Source: Methanobacteriota archaeon (GTDB lineage: Archaea; Thermoplasmatota; Thermoplasmata; Lutacidiplasmatales; UBA184). Taken from it: DNA of 32,353 nucleotides. The stretch spans positions 1 through 32,353 of the forward strand of contig JABCYU010000008.1 of NCBI GenBank assembly GCA_013290045.1, written 5' to 3'. Position numbers and translations under genes: made by a program. How positions within the stretch are numbered: the first letter of the stretch is position 1; each line of letters starts with the position of its first letter. The notes under the pieces are model-generated. The model saw nothing but the letters and a program-made list of their open reading frames with translations, searched no databases and was not told the DNA's origin. Shown in pieces: positions 8,729 through 16,929 of this stretch.

Positions 8729-8784
8729 CGGGGCCTCGCCACGGCCAAAAGGCTGATGAGTCGATGGACCTCCCCGGCGTTCGC

Positions 8785-8857
8785 GCGGTTGTGGTCTAGC
8801 GGTCTAGGACGGTAGCTTCCCAAGCTACCTACCCGGGTTCAAATCCCGGCAACCGCA
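8785..8857 (+). tRNA. tRNA-Gly (anticodon CCC)
   Basis: A complete 73-base cloverleaf can be drawn by eye. The acceptor stem is GCGGTTG/CAACCGC with discriminator A. The D stem is GTCT/GGAC. The anticodon stem is GTAGC/GCTAC with loop TTCCCAA, giving anticodon CCC, which reads GGG glycine codons. The T stem is CCGGG/CCCGG with loop TTCAAAT. CCA is not encoded and no intron is seen. The integrase gene follows 43 bases later, so the 3' half of this tRNA is the likely attachment site. Confidence 0.96.
8830..8857 (+). other. probable attL core within tRNA-Gly 3' end
   Basis: The T arm and acceptor 3' strand of tRNA-Gly(CCC) adjoin the integrase gene. Integrases of this type usually recombine within a tRNA 3' end and leave an intact tRNA on one side and a short direct copy on the other. 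I searched by eye for a copy of this segment across the window and found none. The exact crossover limits are therefore not defined, and the call rests on position only. Confidence 0.5.
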
Positions 8858-8900
8858 CTCCCCTCTAGTTCATATCCCATTGGGGCCCTACGTCAGAGCG

Positions 8901-10370
8901 ATGGGCCGGAAGAAGACGCCGCCGGACGACGCGTTCGCCGACGTCCACTTCGTCCGAACCTACATTGAGCACCGGATTGCCCAGCTGAAGTCCAACGGCC
9001 CAGTTGGCGGCGAGAAGGACCTCGGACGAGCAGAAAGAGATGCCATTCTCGATTTCGTCCAGAGCCGCCGAGGGGTTGTGGGGGAGCTCCGCATCCGCAC
9101 CTACCTCGCGTGGCTTCCGCTCGCGGGTGCGCGAATCGGCGAGCACTTCCTCGATCCGGGTCGGGACGCCCCGACCAAGTTCAACGCCGTGTTTCCGACC
9201 ACGGCGTACGCCCGAGCGTCACGCACCACCGTCGCTCAGTGTCTCGCCTCATTCTGGCGCTGGCGCTTCGAACGGGTCGGGAAGGAGTACCCCTCGTGGT
9301 TGCGGATCAAGCTGGAGAAGTGGAAGTCGACGAGCACCGCTTCCGATATGCTCACGCGCGAAGACATCGCTTCGATCGTCGAACAGGCCCAGAACTTCCG
9401 GGACCGCGCCTGGATTTGGACTCTGTTCAACTCGGGATGCCGACCCGGAGAAATTTACCAGCTCCGCGTCGGGGACGTGGTCCCCCATGAGGAGGGATAC
9501 ATCGAACTCCGCGTAAACCGGGAGAAGGGCTCGGCCCCTGAGCCAGCCCCCGTCTACGAGGACGCTGTTCCGGCACTACTTGCCTGGTTGAGCGCCCACC
9601 CGAGGCGCGAGGAGCCAAATGCCCCCCTCTGGGTCAACTTGGGCGGAGGCAATGCCGGGAAGCCCGCGACGTATCGGGCCATGTACAAGGCGCTCGAGAG
9701 TGCGGCTCGCAGGGCGAAAATCTCGAAGCCGGTCACGGCGTACGCCCTCCGTCGGTCTCGCCTAACAATACTGGCGAAGGATCCAGCGGTATCGACATCC
9801 ATCCTCGAGAAGGTCGCCGGGTGGGTTCCCGGAAGTAACGTGGCGCGTCACTACGTGCACCTGAGTGGTAAGGACGTCATCGGGGCTCTGAACACACGGT
9901 ACGGCGTCAAGACCCGAGGACCAGGCGAGCCTCCAGCGGCACCACGGACGCCATCGAAATGTGGCCGTTGTAGGACTGTTAACCCGCCAGGGGCGTCCTA
10001 CTGCTCGACTTGCGGGGGACCACTTTCGCTGCCGGCGGTGAAACAGATCGAAGAGGCCCGGGGTGCCGAGGAACGTCTCGCGGAGCTCTTGAGCGACCCA
10101 TCCGCGGTCGAGTTTCTTGCCCGGTTGTTGGCCGAGAAGGGCCGTACCCCCCCTGACCGACGGGCGGGCGCTTCGAGCGATGAAGGAGTGCGTTTCCCTG
10201 GGGTCCAACTCGACCCCGACGTGGAAGGTCATGCTCGATCATCCCCGACGTCCCAACGAGTTGTCTCGCTGTCGGAGGCCGAAAAGTTGATTGGGTCGGG
10301 CTACGAGTTCGTGGCGTCGTTGGGTCCAGATCGGGCAGTGCTGCGCTTCTTGGGGGGGCCCGCGAGTTGA
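8901..10370 (+). CDS. tyrosine recombinase/integrase with C-terminal zinc ribbon
   Basis: A 489-residue integrase counted from the ATG at 8901; a TTG at 8880 would add seven residues. The N-terminal 150 residues form a SAM-like DNA-binding region. The catalytic domain shows Arg in NSGCRPGEI (residue 181), the beta-hairpin Lys in NREKGS (209), Arg in YALRRS (284), Trp in VAGWVPGS (308) and the nucleophile Tyr in ARHYVHLSG (318). Box II has Tyr where most recombinases have His (YALR instead of HxxR). A CGRC...CSTC zinc ribbon (354-371) and about 115 further residues follow the catalytic domain. It presumably integrates and excises the element at the adjacent tRNA-Gly. A small hairpin overlaps its stop codon. 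Confidence 0.92.
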   Translation: MGRKKTPPDDAFADVHFVRTYIEHRIAQLKSNGPVGGEKDLGRAERDAILDFVQSRRGVVGELRIRTYLAWLPLAGARIGEHFLDPGRDAPTKFNAVFPTTAYARASRTTVAQCLASFWRWRFERVGKEYPSWLRIKLEKWKSTSTASDMLTREDIASIVEQAQNFRDRAWIWTLFNSGCRPGEIYQLRVGDVVPHEEGYIELRVNREKGSAPEPAPVYEDAVPALLAWLSAHPRREEPNAPLWVNLGGGNAGKPATYRAMYKALESAARRAKISKPVTAYALRRSRLTILAKDPAVSTSILEKVAGWVPGSNVARHYVHLSGKDVIGALNTRYGVKTRGPGEPPAAPRTPSKCGRCRTVNPPGASYCSTCGGPLSLPAVKQIEEARGAEERLAELLSDPSAVEFLARLLAEKGRTPPDRRAGASSDEGVRFPGVQLDPDVEGHARSSPTSQRVVSLSEAEKLIGSGYEFVASLGPDRAVLRFLGGPAS

Positions 10371-10383
10371 AGGGTCTTTCAAC
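10366..10383 (+). terminator. short hairpin at the integrase stop
   Basis: GTTGAA and TTCAAC form six-base arms with a six-base loop, and the TGA stop lies inside the left arm. There is no T-run after it. It may help end the integrase transcript, but the stem is short. Confidence 0.25.
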
Positions 10384-11188
10384 CTGGCGTCGTGCGCCCT
10401 GCCGTCGTGGGGACGGGAGGGGGGTGAGACGTCCATTTGCCGTTCCCCGGCGCGAATGCGGTCCTTTCCCGACCCGCCCTACCGCCCAAGCAGAGAGCAC
10501 TCCCTCAGGGAAGTTTGCTAATCGTTTTTGACCGGAGGCACCGAACCCCGATGATGGCCTTGGACGCGGGGGGGTTACATAGACCCCAATTCCCACCACG
10601 ATCACGGGGGACGTATTCCGATCTGGGGGTTACAGAAGGCACGCATTGTGAGGGAACTCCCCCTCACGGGGTAGCTCGGGGACCCTCTCTAAAATCCGTG
10701 CAGGCGACCGTGACCGAAGGGCGCCCCCCGTTCTCTGCCCTCGTCTTTCGACATGACCCAGAGGGCCGGGCCCGAAGTGCTGCCATGGGCCACGGTCGGG
10801 GCCAGTCGTCGACCACACCGTCCTGAGACGGTCCGACCCCAATCGGGGATGGGAGTGACCCTACGCAAACAGCTCGGTTGGAACCAGATGGAACCCCGCA
10901 ATCCCATGAGCCTGCGTATCGGCCGGCTCTTCGACAAAGTGCCGGCACTAGTAGGGACCCGATATCCGTCGAGGGAATACCCCGTAGGGCGGACCCGTCT
11001 GATGAGTCGCTTGTCGGGGGCGAGCGGAGGGTTGATACCTCGGAACGCGTCCCGCACCCAGCGGGCGGGGGTGCGCTCGGTAGGTGTCCCTTCCGCCAAG
11101 CCGTCCCGATGGGTTCCTGCCGGTAGGCGTGCACCGGTGTCCCCTTTCAGAGCTCGCCTCGCGATTCGCAACGAACGGGGAGCGCCAG
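10371..11188. other. gene-free stretch of about 820 bases
   Basis: Open frames exist on both strands, but their products are Arg/Pro/Gly-rich and look like GC-driven chance. Features seen: a direct repeat of GGGGGTTACA-type sequence (around 10568-10577 and 10625-10635); a hairpin with seven-base arms GTGAGGG (10648-10654) and CCCTCAC (10661-10667); and a weak TATA-like ctctaaaatcc near 10687. No gene is supported. The stretch may hold regulatory DNA or a decayed gene. Confidence 0.4.
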
Positions 11189-11524
11189 ATGCTTCACGAG
11201 CTGTTGATCAAGGTCGTCGGGGTGCTTGGTTCATTCCCCGAGGTGAAACGCATCATTATCGATGGGTGTTTCGTTGGGTCACGGGTTCCCACTACCGATG
11301 TCGATGTGGTGGCGGTACTGGAGCCCCCTACGAACAGGGAAACTGATTGGTTGCTATCCAGGAGATTGATGACGGTGAGAAAGGGGTTCGCGCCACGCGT
11401 CGAGCTGCTCTGGGTGTTCGACGGGAGTCCCAAGGAGGACTTGGCGATTCACTGGCTGCAGCGGGACAAGCCTGAGCACGGCGGTGCCCTCAAGGGTATC
11501 GTCGAGTTAGAGGATTTCCGATGA
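11189..11524 (+). CDS. small nucleotidyltransferase-like protein (DNA polymerase beta superfamily)
   Basis: A 111-residue protein. The core FVGSRVPTTDVDVV (about residues 28-41) fits the minimal nucleotidyltransferase pattern, a Gly-Ser followed after a short loop by Asp-x-Asp (Asp37, Asp39). A possible third acidic residue is Glu72 in RVELLWV. Such proteins move a nucleotide onto a protein or RNA and are common in toxin-antitoxin and defence units (MNT-like, DUF6932-like and relatives). The ATG at 11189 is preferred over an upstream GTG (11084) because GGGGAG lies just before it and the upstream part is not domain-like. The stop overlaps the next gene's start (ATGA), so the two are translated together. 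The exact family is uncertain. Confidence 0.65.
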   Translation: MLHELLIKVVGVLGSFPEVKRIIIDGCFVGSRVPTTDVDVVAVLEPPTNRETDWLLSRRLMTVRKGFAPRVELLWVFDGSPKEDLAIHWLQRDKPEHGGALKGIVELEDFR

Positions 11525-12543
11525 TCACTACACCAGACCAGCTGGAGGTCTCCCGCCAGCAGGCCCGAGAACTGGAGGAGATCATCAAAGACATTCGCGG
11601 CTCCCTCGGAGAACGCACGGATCTTGCCGATGAGATGGTCGCAGGATATGCATCCAGGCTCCGGAAGCTGCGTCTCGACATGGACACGTACATCGGGGTC
11701 GGAGGTCCGAGCGAGACCGACCTAGTGGTCAGGGTGGAGTCCCCCGACATCAGCTCGGAGGGGGCGCCTTCGACGATTTTAGTCGACACCCTAGAGCGAC
11801 TACGCAAAGCGCTGAGCAGCTCGTACATCCGGGTCTCTGGCGGGCAGGCGCGGGGTCCCGGGCGTACTTCGGATGAGATTCGCGTCGCCTCCGAGCCGCG
11901 TGTGGTATGGCTCGGGCCCGGCAGTCTTCGAATCGGGGTCGACCTGCCGGCGTCGTTCCACCTGAAGTCGGTGGAGAAGTGGATGGCCGACCCTTCGGCT
12001 GGGGAGTTCCAGTCGCCGATTCAGAGGTCCGTGGCCCTTCTGCTCGCCGCCGCGTCGTGGGCCTCCTCTGACCAGCCGGTCGACGCGATTGAAACCACTA
12101 TCCCGGATGGCGGCATCCGAAAAGTGATTCTGGAGCAGGTGCGGCAGCTGAGCCCTACCCCCCGAGGGAGGGTTTCTGCGCTCTCGATCGAGGGGGACCC
12201 GGCCGTGGTGATCAGGCCCATCCTGCTAACCAGCGACTCCAGAATCCGTGCGAGACAGGGTGCTTATCCCGGTGCGAACACCCAGGAGTTCGAGGATTCA
12301 GGGACCCTCCGAAGGGTGTCAGTGGATCTGGACAAGGACGAGCACTTGTTCGAACTCCGAGGACGGCCCGACTCTCGGCCCCCAATCAAAGGAGATTTTC
12401 CCGAGGAGCTTCGGGCGAGAGTCTTCGAAGCCATCCACCGGAAGTACCGGGTGAAGGCGAGGGGGATTCTCGAGACCCGAGTGGGTCAGCACGCGCGGGA
12501 GATCCTCCACTTGGAGGAATTCGAACGCATGCCCGACGATTGA
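11521..12543 (+). CDS. 340-aa partner of the nucleotidyltransferase-like protein, unknown function
   Basis: Residues 1-58 look like a two-helix coiled coil (QQARELEEIIKDIRGSL; ASRLRKLRLDMDTYI). A strand-rich domain follows (TDLVVRVESPDIS near 66-78, then a helix TILVDTLERLRKALSS), then a mixed helix/strand half with IGVDLP and EVRQL-type segments and a basic C-terminal part. There is no membrane segment or obvious catalytic motif. From memory, an N-terminal helical hairpin followed by a 'VRxESP(D/G)xxxGxxP' strand-helix unit recurs in proteins paired with small nucleotidyltransferases, but I cannot name the family. The four-base ATGA overlap makes a two-gene system very likely; roles as toxin, target or sensor are unassigned. 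Confidence 0.72.
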   Translation: MITTPDQLEVSRQQARELEEIIKDIRGSLGERTDLADEMVAGYASRLRKLRLDMDTYIGVGGPSETDLVVRVESPDISSEGAPSTILVDTLERLRKALSSSYIRVSGGQARGPGRTSDEIRVASEPRVVWLGPGSLRIGVDLPASFHLKSVEKWMADPSAGEFQSPIQRSVALLLAAASWASSDQPVDAIETTIPDGGIRKVILEQVRQLSPTPRGRVSALSIEGDPAVVIRPILLTSDSRIRARQGAYPGANTQEFEDSGTLRRVSVDLDKDEHLFELRGRPDSRPPIKGDFPEELRARVFEAIHRKYRVKARGILETRVGQHAREILHLEEFERMPDD

Positions 12544-12813
12544 TAGGGTCGTCTCACGCCCCGGAAGCGTGCGATTGGAACCGGAACGAGCCGGAGGACT
12601 TGCCTGCGCCACGTCGCTGCGTTGAAAAACTGGCGGCGTGACCGAAGGGCTGGGTTTTCGCTCAGGCTAACCTGTGGCCATAGGCCGAGGGACCATAGGT
12701 TGTCCCGAACGAATTCGCTTGCGAATAGTGCTCGGGTTGGATACAAATGTGTACTGCTCCGGAGCATCCTCCAGCGTTCTCAGAGTCTCTCGTTGCCGCT
12801 CGGCGACCTGGGG
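12544..12813. terminator. convergent gap with hairpin
   Basis: This 270-base gap lies between two converging stop codons. It holds a compact hairpin ATTCGC-TT-GCGAAT at 12713-12726 and a repeated CCATAGG motif (near 12677-12704). The position fits a two-sided transcription stop. No gene is visible. Confidence 0.3.
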
Positions 12814-15800
12814 TCAGGGCTCGGCGACCAGCCGGATCTCGCGAATCTGAAGCTTGATGCCGTTGATCGTTCCGATTTGGAGATCACCAACCTCTTTGAT
12901 CGCCTTCTCCATGAGGGTCAGCCCGGGAGCGTCCATCCTTGGTCGGATGGTTGGATATTTCTGACCAGCGAGGATCGAGTCAAAGATATCCGGCAGCGCT
13001 TGCAGCTCAGTCGAGGATGCCCAATCCATCCGGTCCTTGAACTTGAGGTTTAGGAAACTGGTGCCCGGGTACGAGTAGAACAGTAAATTTTCGATTCCCT
13101 TCTCGAACGTGGCGAATCGTCCCCAGCTGACCGGTTGAGAAACGAAATCCGTGCAGCGCTCTGCTTCGGGCTTCCACCCAGTACGCGGTGGCTCGAGGCT
13201 GAGGCGTCCTTCCGCCCCTTCCACAATGGCCGTGAATTTGGGCATGACTAGGTCGAGCAACGACCTGTAGAGATCCGACCCGAACCCTCCGAGGGGCAGG
13301 GGCGGACCCATCGAGTTCTCCCACTGGGTGAAACGGGCGCCGAGTTGGCCGTTCTCGATTCCTCCCCGCAAGTGAGTGACCCACCCGCTCCTCGCCAGCA
13401 GGAAAACCCGATACGCGCCGAAAGGCTGAAGAAACCGCCAATCACGGGGCCCGCGAAATCTTGTACGGCTATTCCCGAGCTGGCCAAGCGCTATTCGAGC
13501 CGGATCTTCCAGGAAGTGTGACATCCAAATCCGGGCGACCTCTGCAGCTATCTCGCCGCGAGCCGAGGGGTGGGAGCGGGCGAGGTCCGTCTCGGGCAGT
13601 TTCGCGTTACTGCGCCCCCGCCACTTTAGGGAGAGTCGCGCCTTCGGAGGGAACGGAGAATATGCCTCTGGCAGCCCTGGAACGGGTCCCAAGAGGAATC
13701 CACCGCGAAGAAGCGAAGAACCCAAGGATTGGGTCCGATGTCCATGGTCGTCCGGTAGGTCTTCGACACCAGGACCCATCTCTCGGACGGTCACGAAGAC
13801 CGCATCCGGATTTCCCTTCGTCTTCTCTTCCAGGTACCCCTCTATGGCGCCGAAGTTTGGTATCGCGATCTCACCCTCGATTAGGTTCGAATCTGTCCCC
13901 ACGGTGATTCGCGTGAAGAATTTCTCGACCTCCGGTGCTAGGGTGATCGTCCGCGCGACTGGTCGCAAAACATCCGTCGTCGGTTCTGGCCCCCCACTCG
14001 TGGTAAGAAGCACGTCATATGGCAGCTCTTGACAGACCCGTAGTATGTACTGCCGTATCTCCGACCAAGCCCAATCGGCCGGTTCGGCTTCGGATCCCGC
14101 CCGAGGTCGAAGCACCAACGTCACTTTGGTACCCTTGAATCGTTCTACGCCCTGATTCTTCGCCATCCTGAGGTGAATCAGCCGTGTGGGTCCGTCGATG
14201 GTCAGAGTCCTTTTCGCCGTATCCCCCGAGGGCGATGCCCATGAACTGGTTTCGACTTGGACTCGATCAGAAAGCAGAAAGCACGCGAGGAAACCGACGC
14301 CAAATTCGGACACGGGCGCGAAGTCAAGCCCTGCACGACGTAGTTCGATACGGGTGCGGAAGAAGGAGTCGGAATCATAATACGAGCACCCAACGCGGAG
14401 AAAGTACCCCTTCAAGGTGGCCTCGTCCATCCCGACGCCACTGTCTTCTACCGTGAGAGTGGGGGGGAAATCTTGGCCAGACCGATCCGTGAATCGAATC
14501 ACAATTCTGTCACGCCTGGTCGGGGTGACCGCGGGGTCGTGCAGTTGCGTTAGGGCGTCCCGGAGCAGGCAGGCATCAACCGAATTCTGGATAAGCTCCC
14601 GAATCGCGTCGAGCGGGTTGGAGTAGATGGCCCCACCCATGAGGAGCTTATGGATGCGGTCGTCGTCGAGGCTGAAGCTGTACGGAAAGTATGTGTAGCC
14701 TTCGGCATCGATTATCGTGCGCACCTCGCGCGGGAGCGCGATAGTACCGGTGCCGAGTTCAGCCGGCTCGAACGTGTCTAGGGTCGAGACTACTTCCTTT
14801 CTTATCACGTCTGTAAAGTCCAGAATCGCCTTGTGTACGACCGGCGATGAGCACCTCCCCCGGAAGATCAGGCTCTCGCGGCCGATTTCCCAATTGGAGA
14901 TCGATAGGTGCTTGGTCCACTCGCGGATCGACGCTTGTTCAGCAGACCCGGAGGGGGGGCTCACCAGGTAGTAGAAGAGAATCGGCGGGGTCCGCTCCCT
15001 GTCGAAGTCTAGGATATCCCCAAGGCGGAGGCAGGCGGCAGCTAGATGGGTGTCGACCGTGAAGCGGCCGATTGGAATGGCTCTGAATCGTCGCCGCGAG
15101 GGATCCTCTGGGGAGGCCTCGGCGAGACAATCGGCAGACTCGCCATGACTGGTGCAGACCTCGATCAGGGCCGGTACAAGAGAATCTCCGCCTTGGGAGA
15201 GGCAGGAATCAACTGATGGCACCGCTTCCGGGTCCTTGAGATTAGCGGCTCGGAGCACCGCCAAGAGTTCCTCGTACCGTTCCCTTGTTGCATGCCGTTC
15301 TCTGGTGTCGTCAGCTAGCGCCACCTCTTCGAGCTCGTGCAGGTTCCACTGGATCCGGGAAAGCTCCTCCGCCTCGTGAGGTTGATCAGATAGGACTCTC
15401 CTGAGATCATCTATTCTCCGCTTGAGGGGTTGATCGGCAGACATTCCAGAAATGCGTTCGAGTACCTGGGGAAGCCGGAGCTTTCGTTCGTTGGGGGAAA
15501 GGGCCATCCCCATGTCATGGAAGTAAGCCGCAGCGACGATGAGCACAATCTCGGGCGGAGATAGCCGCCTGCGCCGTTCAGGATCGAGAATACACCAGGC
15601 CAAGTGGGCTACCTTCCGCCCATGGGTCTCATCATGGAGCGTAAACGTGCTCAGCTCTCCGCTTGTGGTTCGATTGAGGATTGGTCCCACGAGCTGTTCG
15701 ACAAACTGTCGCAGCCCCACCAGCAGCGCGCCCGCAGCCTTCAGCTCGGCCGGTGCCATCCGAACAGCCTCATCCTCGTGGTATGACTCCGAGCCTGCGG

Positions 15801-16071
15801 CATACGCCGCGAGTCTCTTGACTAGATCAAGGTCATCGAATGACTCGGGAGTCGGGGGAAGGGCCACGTTCGGCGATGATTGGGGTCTTGATAACTCCCT
15901 CCGCGCGCGAGGTGAGCCGCCCAGGGGTGTCGCCTTGGCCCGGCCGAAACGCAGCCACAAGGAAACGGCGCTTCCAGAAGAGGTGGATTGGAGAAGGGGG
16001 ATTCCGACCTCCCAGGAATGGGGAGGTTCCGTAAGCGGGCCCTCATGACGCTGCCTTTGGGTAGCGAGCAT
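12814..16071 (-). CDS. HD-domain / Hsp90-type ATPase fusion protein (candidate defence protein)
   Basis: A very large protein of 1085 residues from the ATG at 16071. Residues about 140-355 form an HD-type metal-dependent domain: HDETHG (146-151), AAYFHDMGM with the His-Asp pair (185-186), HGESAD (309-314) and LRLGDILDFD (348-357). Residues about 460-660 form a GHKL/Hsp90-type ATP-binding domain with the N box RELIQNSVDAC (491-501), DSGVGMD (543-549), EFGVGFLACF (589-598) and GTKVTL (647-652). The last 420 residues are unassigned. HD plus Hsp90-type ATPase in one chain occurs in bacterial and archaeal conflict proteins, with the ATPase as a likely sensor or switch and HD as a possible nucleotidase or nuclease. 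The first 75 residues look unstructured, so the true start may lie further in. Confidence 0.82.
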   Translation of the reverse strand: MLATQRQRHEGPLTEPPHSWEVGIPLLQSTSSGSAVSLWLRFGRAKATPLGGSPRARRELSRPQSSPNVALPPTPESFDDLDLVKRLAAYAAGSESYHEDEAVRMAPAELKAAGALLVGLRQFVEQLVGPILNRTTSGELSTFTLHDETHGRKVAHLAWCILDPERRRRLSPPEIVLIVAAAYFHDMGMALSPNERKLRLPQVLERISGMSADQPLKRRIDDLRRVLSDQPHEAEELSRIQWNLHELEEVALADDTRERHATRERYEELLAVLRAANLKDPEAVPSVDSCLSQGGDSLVPALIEVCTSHGESADCLAEASPEDPSRRRFRAIPIGRFTVDTHLAAACLRLGDILDFDRERTPPILFYYLVSPPSGSAEQASIREWTKHLSISNWEIGRESLIFRGRCSSPVVHKAILDFTDVIRKEVVSTLDTFEPAELGTGTIALPREVRTIIDAEGYTYFPYSFSLDDDRIHKLLMGGAIYSNPLDAIRELIQNSVDACLLRDALTQLHDPAVTPTRRDRIVIRFTDRSGQDFPPTLTVEDSGVGMDEATLKGYFLRVGCSYYDSDSFFRTRIELRRAGLDFAPVSEFGVGFLACFLLSDRVQVETSSWASPSGDTAKRTLTIDGPTRLIHLRMAKNQGVERFKGTKVTLVLRPRAGSEAEPADWAWSEIRQYILRVCQELPYDVLLTTSGGPEPTTDVLRPVARTITLAPEVEKFFTRITVGTDSNLIEGEIAIPNFGAIEGYLEEKTKGNPDAVFVTVREMGPGVEDLPDDHGHRTQSLGSSLLRGGFLLGPVPGLPEAYSPFPPKARLSLKWRGRSNAKLPETDLARSHPSARGEIAAEVARIWMSHFLEDPARIALGQLGNSRTRFRGPRDWRFLQPFGAYRVFLLARSGWVTHLRGGIENGQLGARFTQWENSMGPPLPLGGFGSDLYRSLLDLVMPKFTAIVEGAEGRLSLEPPRTGWKPEAERCTDFVSQPVSWGRFATFEKGIENLLFYSYPGTSFLNLKFKDRMDWASSTELQALPDIFDSILAGQKYPTIRPRMDAPGLTLMEKAIKEVGDLQIGTINGIKLQIREIRLVAEP

Positions 16072-16755
16072 CGGGCGTATTCGCACGTTTCAAGCGGAAT
16101 ATCTGCTTGGGGCTACCCAGGGACTCTGGGATCGTTGCCGCAAGGCGTCCTGAGCCGAAACCCAGCACTTCAGGCACACCCCCCCGGGTCACCTCAGACG
16201 GCACGAGCGTGGTCGAGAGGGCCAACTTCGGTCTCACTTCCTCTCAGAAATCTCTACCGGACCGCCCTCCGCTTTAGCGAGGGGGACGCCGTTCCCAGCC
16301 GGTTCATCCCCAGTGAAGCCAGGCCACTGGGATTCGAACGGACGGAGGAATCTCTGCGCAAGCACTCTCGAGGGGAACGAGTTGGGTAAGGGGCGCGCGC
16401 CCATATCCCCGAGACGGGTCAGAGGCGCGTTCCAACCCACTCCCGGGATGCCGAGCGTCGGCCACCGCGTGACGTCTTCAGTGGCAAGGAGGAGGCCGAT
16501 TTAGGTTGGCTCCTTGGCCGGGTCAGCGACTTTCGGGGACTCACCAGGGGGATCCATTGAGAGTTCTTTCGCTCGACTCTGAATCGCCCGAAAGGCTCTC
16601 AGTAGCCCCGACGAATCGAATAGCTGCGCTCGGACACCATCCAGCGAGGAGGGGGGCTCAGGGTCCCTGGACTGAACACCGGTGCCTGCTCGACGTTGGG
16701 GAGGGTACGACATGGATGGGTAGGGTCCTCACCTGAGCCCGCATCCCGGCAGTTT
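16072..16755. other. gene-free stretch between divergent genes
   Basis: No protein-like frame is found. On the minus strand an AT-richer spot (agatattcc, around 16107-16117) lies about 40 bases before the HD/Hsp90 start and could be its TATA element. A tRNA-T-loop-like string (gggattcgaac at 16329-16339) is present but has no stem. The rest shows nothing I can name. Confidence 0.35.
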
Positions 16756-16844
16756 GGCCCTCGGAAATCGAGGGCCTCTCGAGGGCCGAAGGCGCAATAG
16801 GGGCGGCCGGGTTTCCGGCGAGGGGCTGCCGGAAATCGAGGGCC
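16756..16844. repeat. inverted and direct repeat cluster upstream of the 253-aa gene
   Basis: GGCCCTCG (16756-16763) and CGAGGGCC (16769-16776) form perfect eight-base arms around a five-base loop. A third CGAGGGCC copy follows at 16780-16787. The 15-mer CGGAAATCGAGGGCC occurs at 16762-16776 and again, identical, at 16830-16844. The cluster ends 85 bases before the ATG of the 253-residue gene, whose N terminus looks DNA-binding. An operator set for that gene is a reasonable guess. Confidence 0.5.
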
Positions 16845-16929
16845 GGGGGCATCACAGGGACCTCTCGGTCCGATCCGAGGACTCGACGAAGCGCCAACTT
16901 GAGGTTCGTGTCAGGCCTGGGGTACTCAG

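Noticed and set aside
8750-8762. ctgatgag box-like string, repeated near 10999, as C/D-box small RNAs
   Set aside because: No D box (CUGA) with suitable spacing or complementary guide was found at either place.
10437-11346. Long open frames over the gap between the integrase and the nucleotidyltransferase gene (both strands)
   Set aside because: Products are Arg/Pro/Gly-rich, start at alternative codons or overlap the real gene, and resemble chance frames of GC-rich DNA.
16329-16340. tRNA T-loop-like string gggattcgaac on the plus strand (minus-strand tRNA?)
   Set aside because: The flanking bases do not form the T stem and no acceptor, anticodon or D arm could be drawn.
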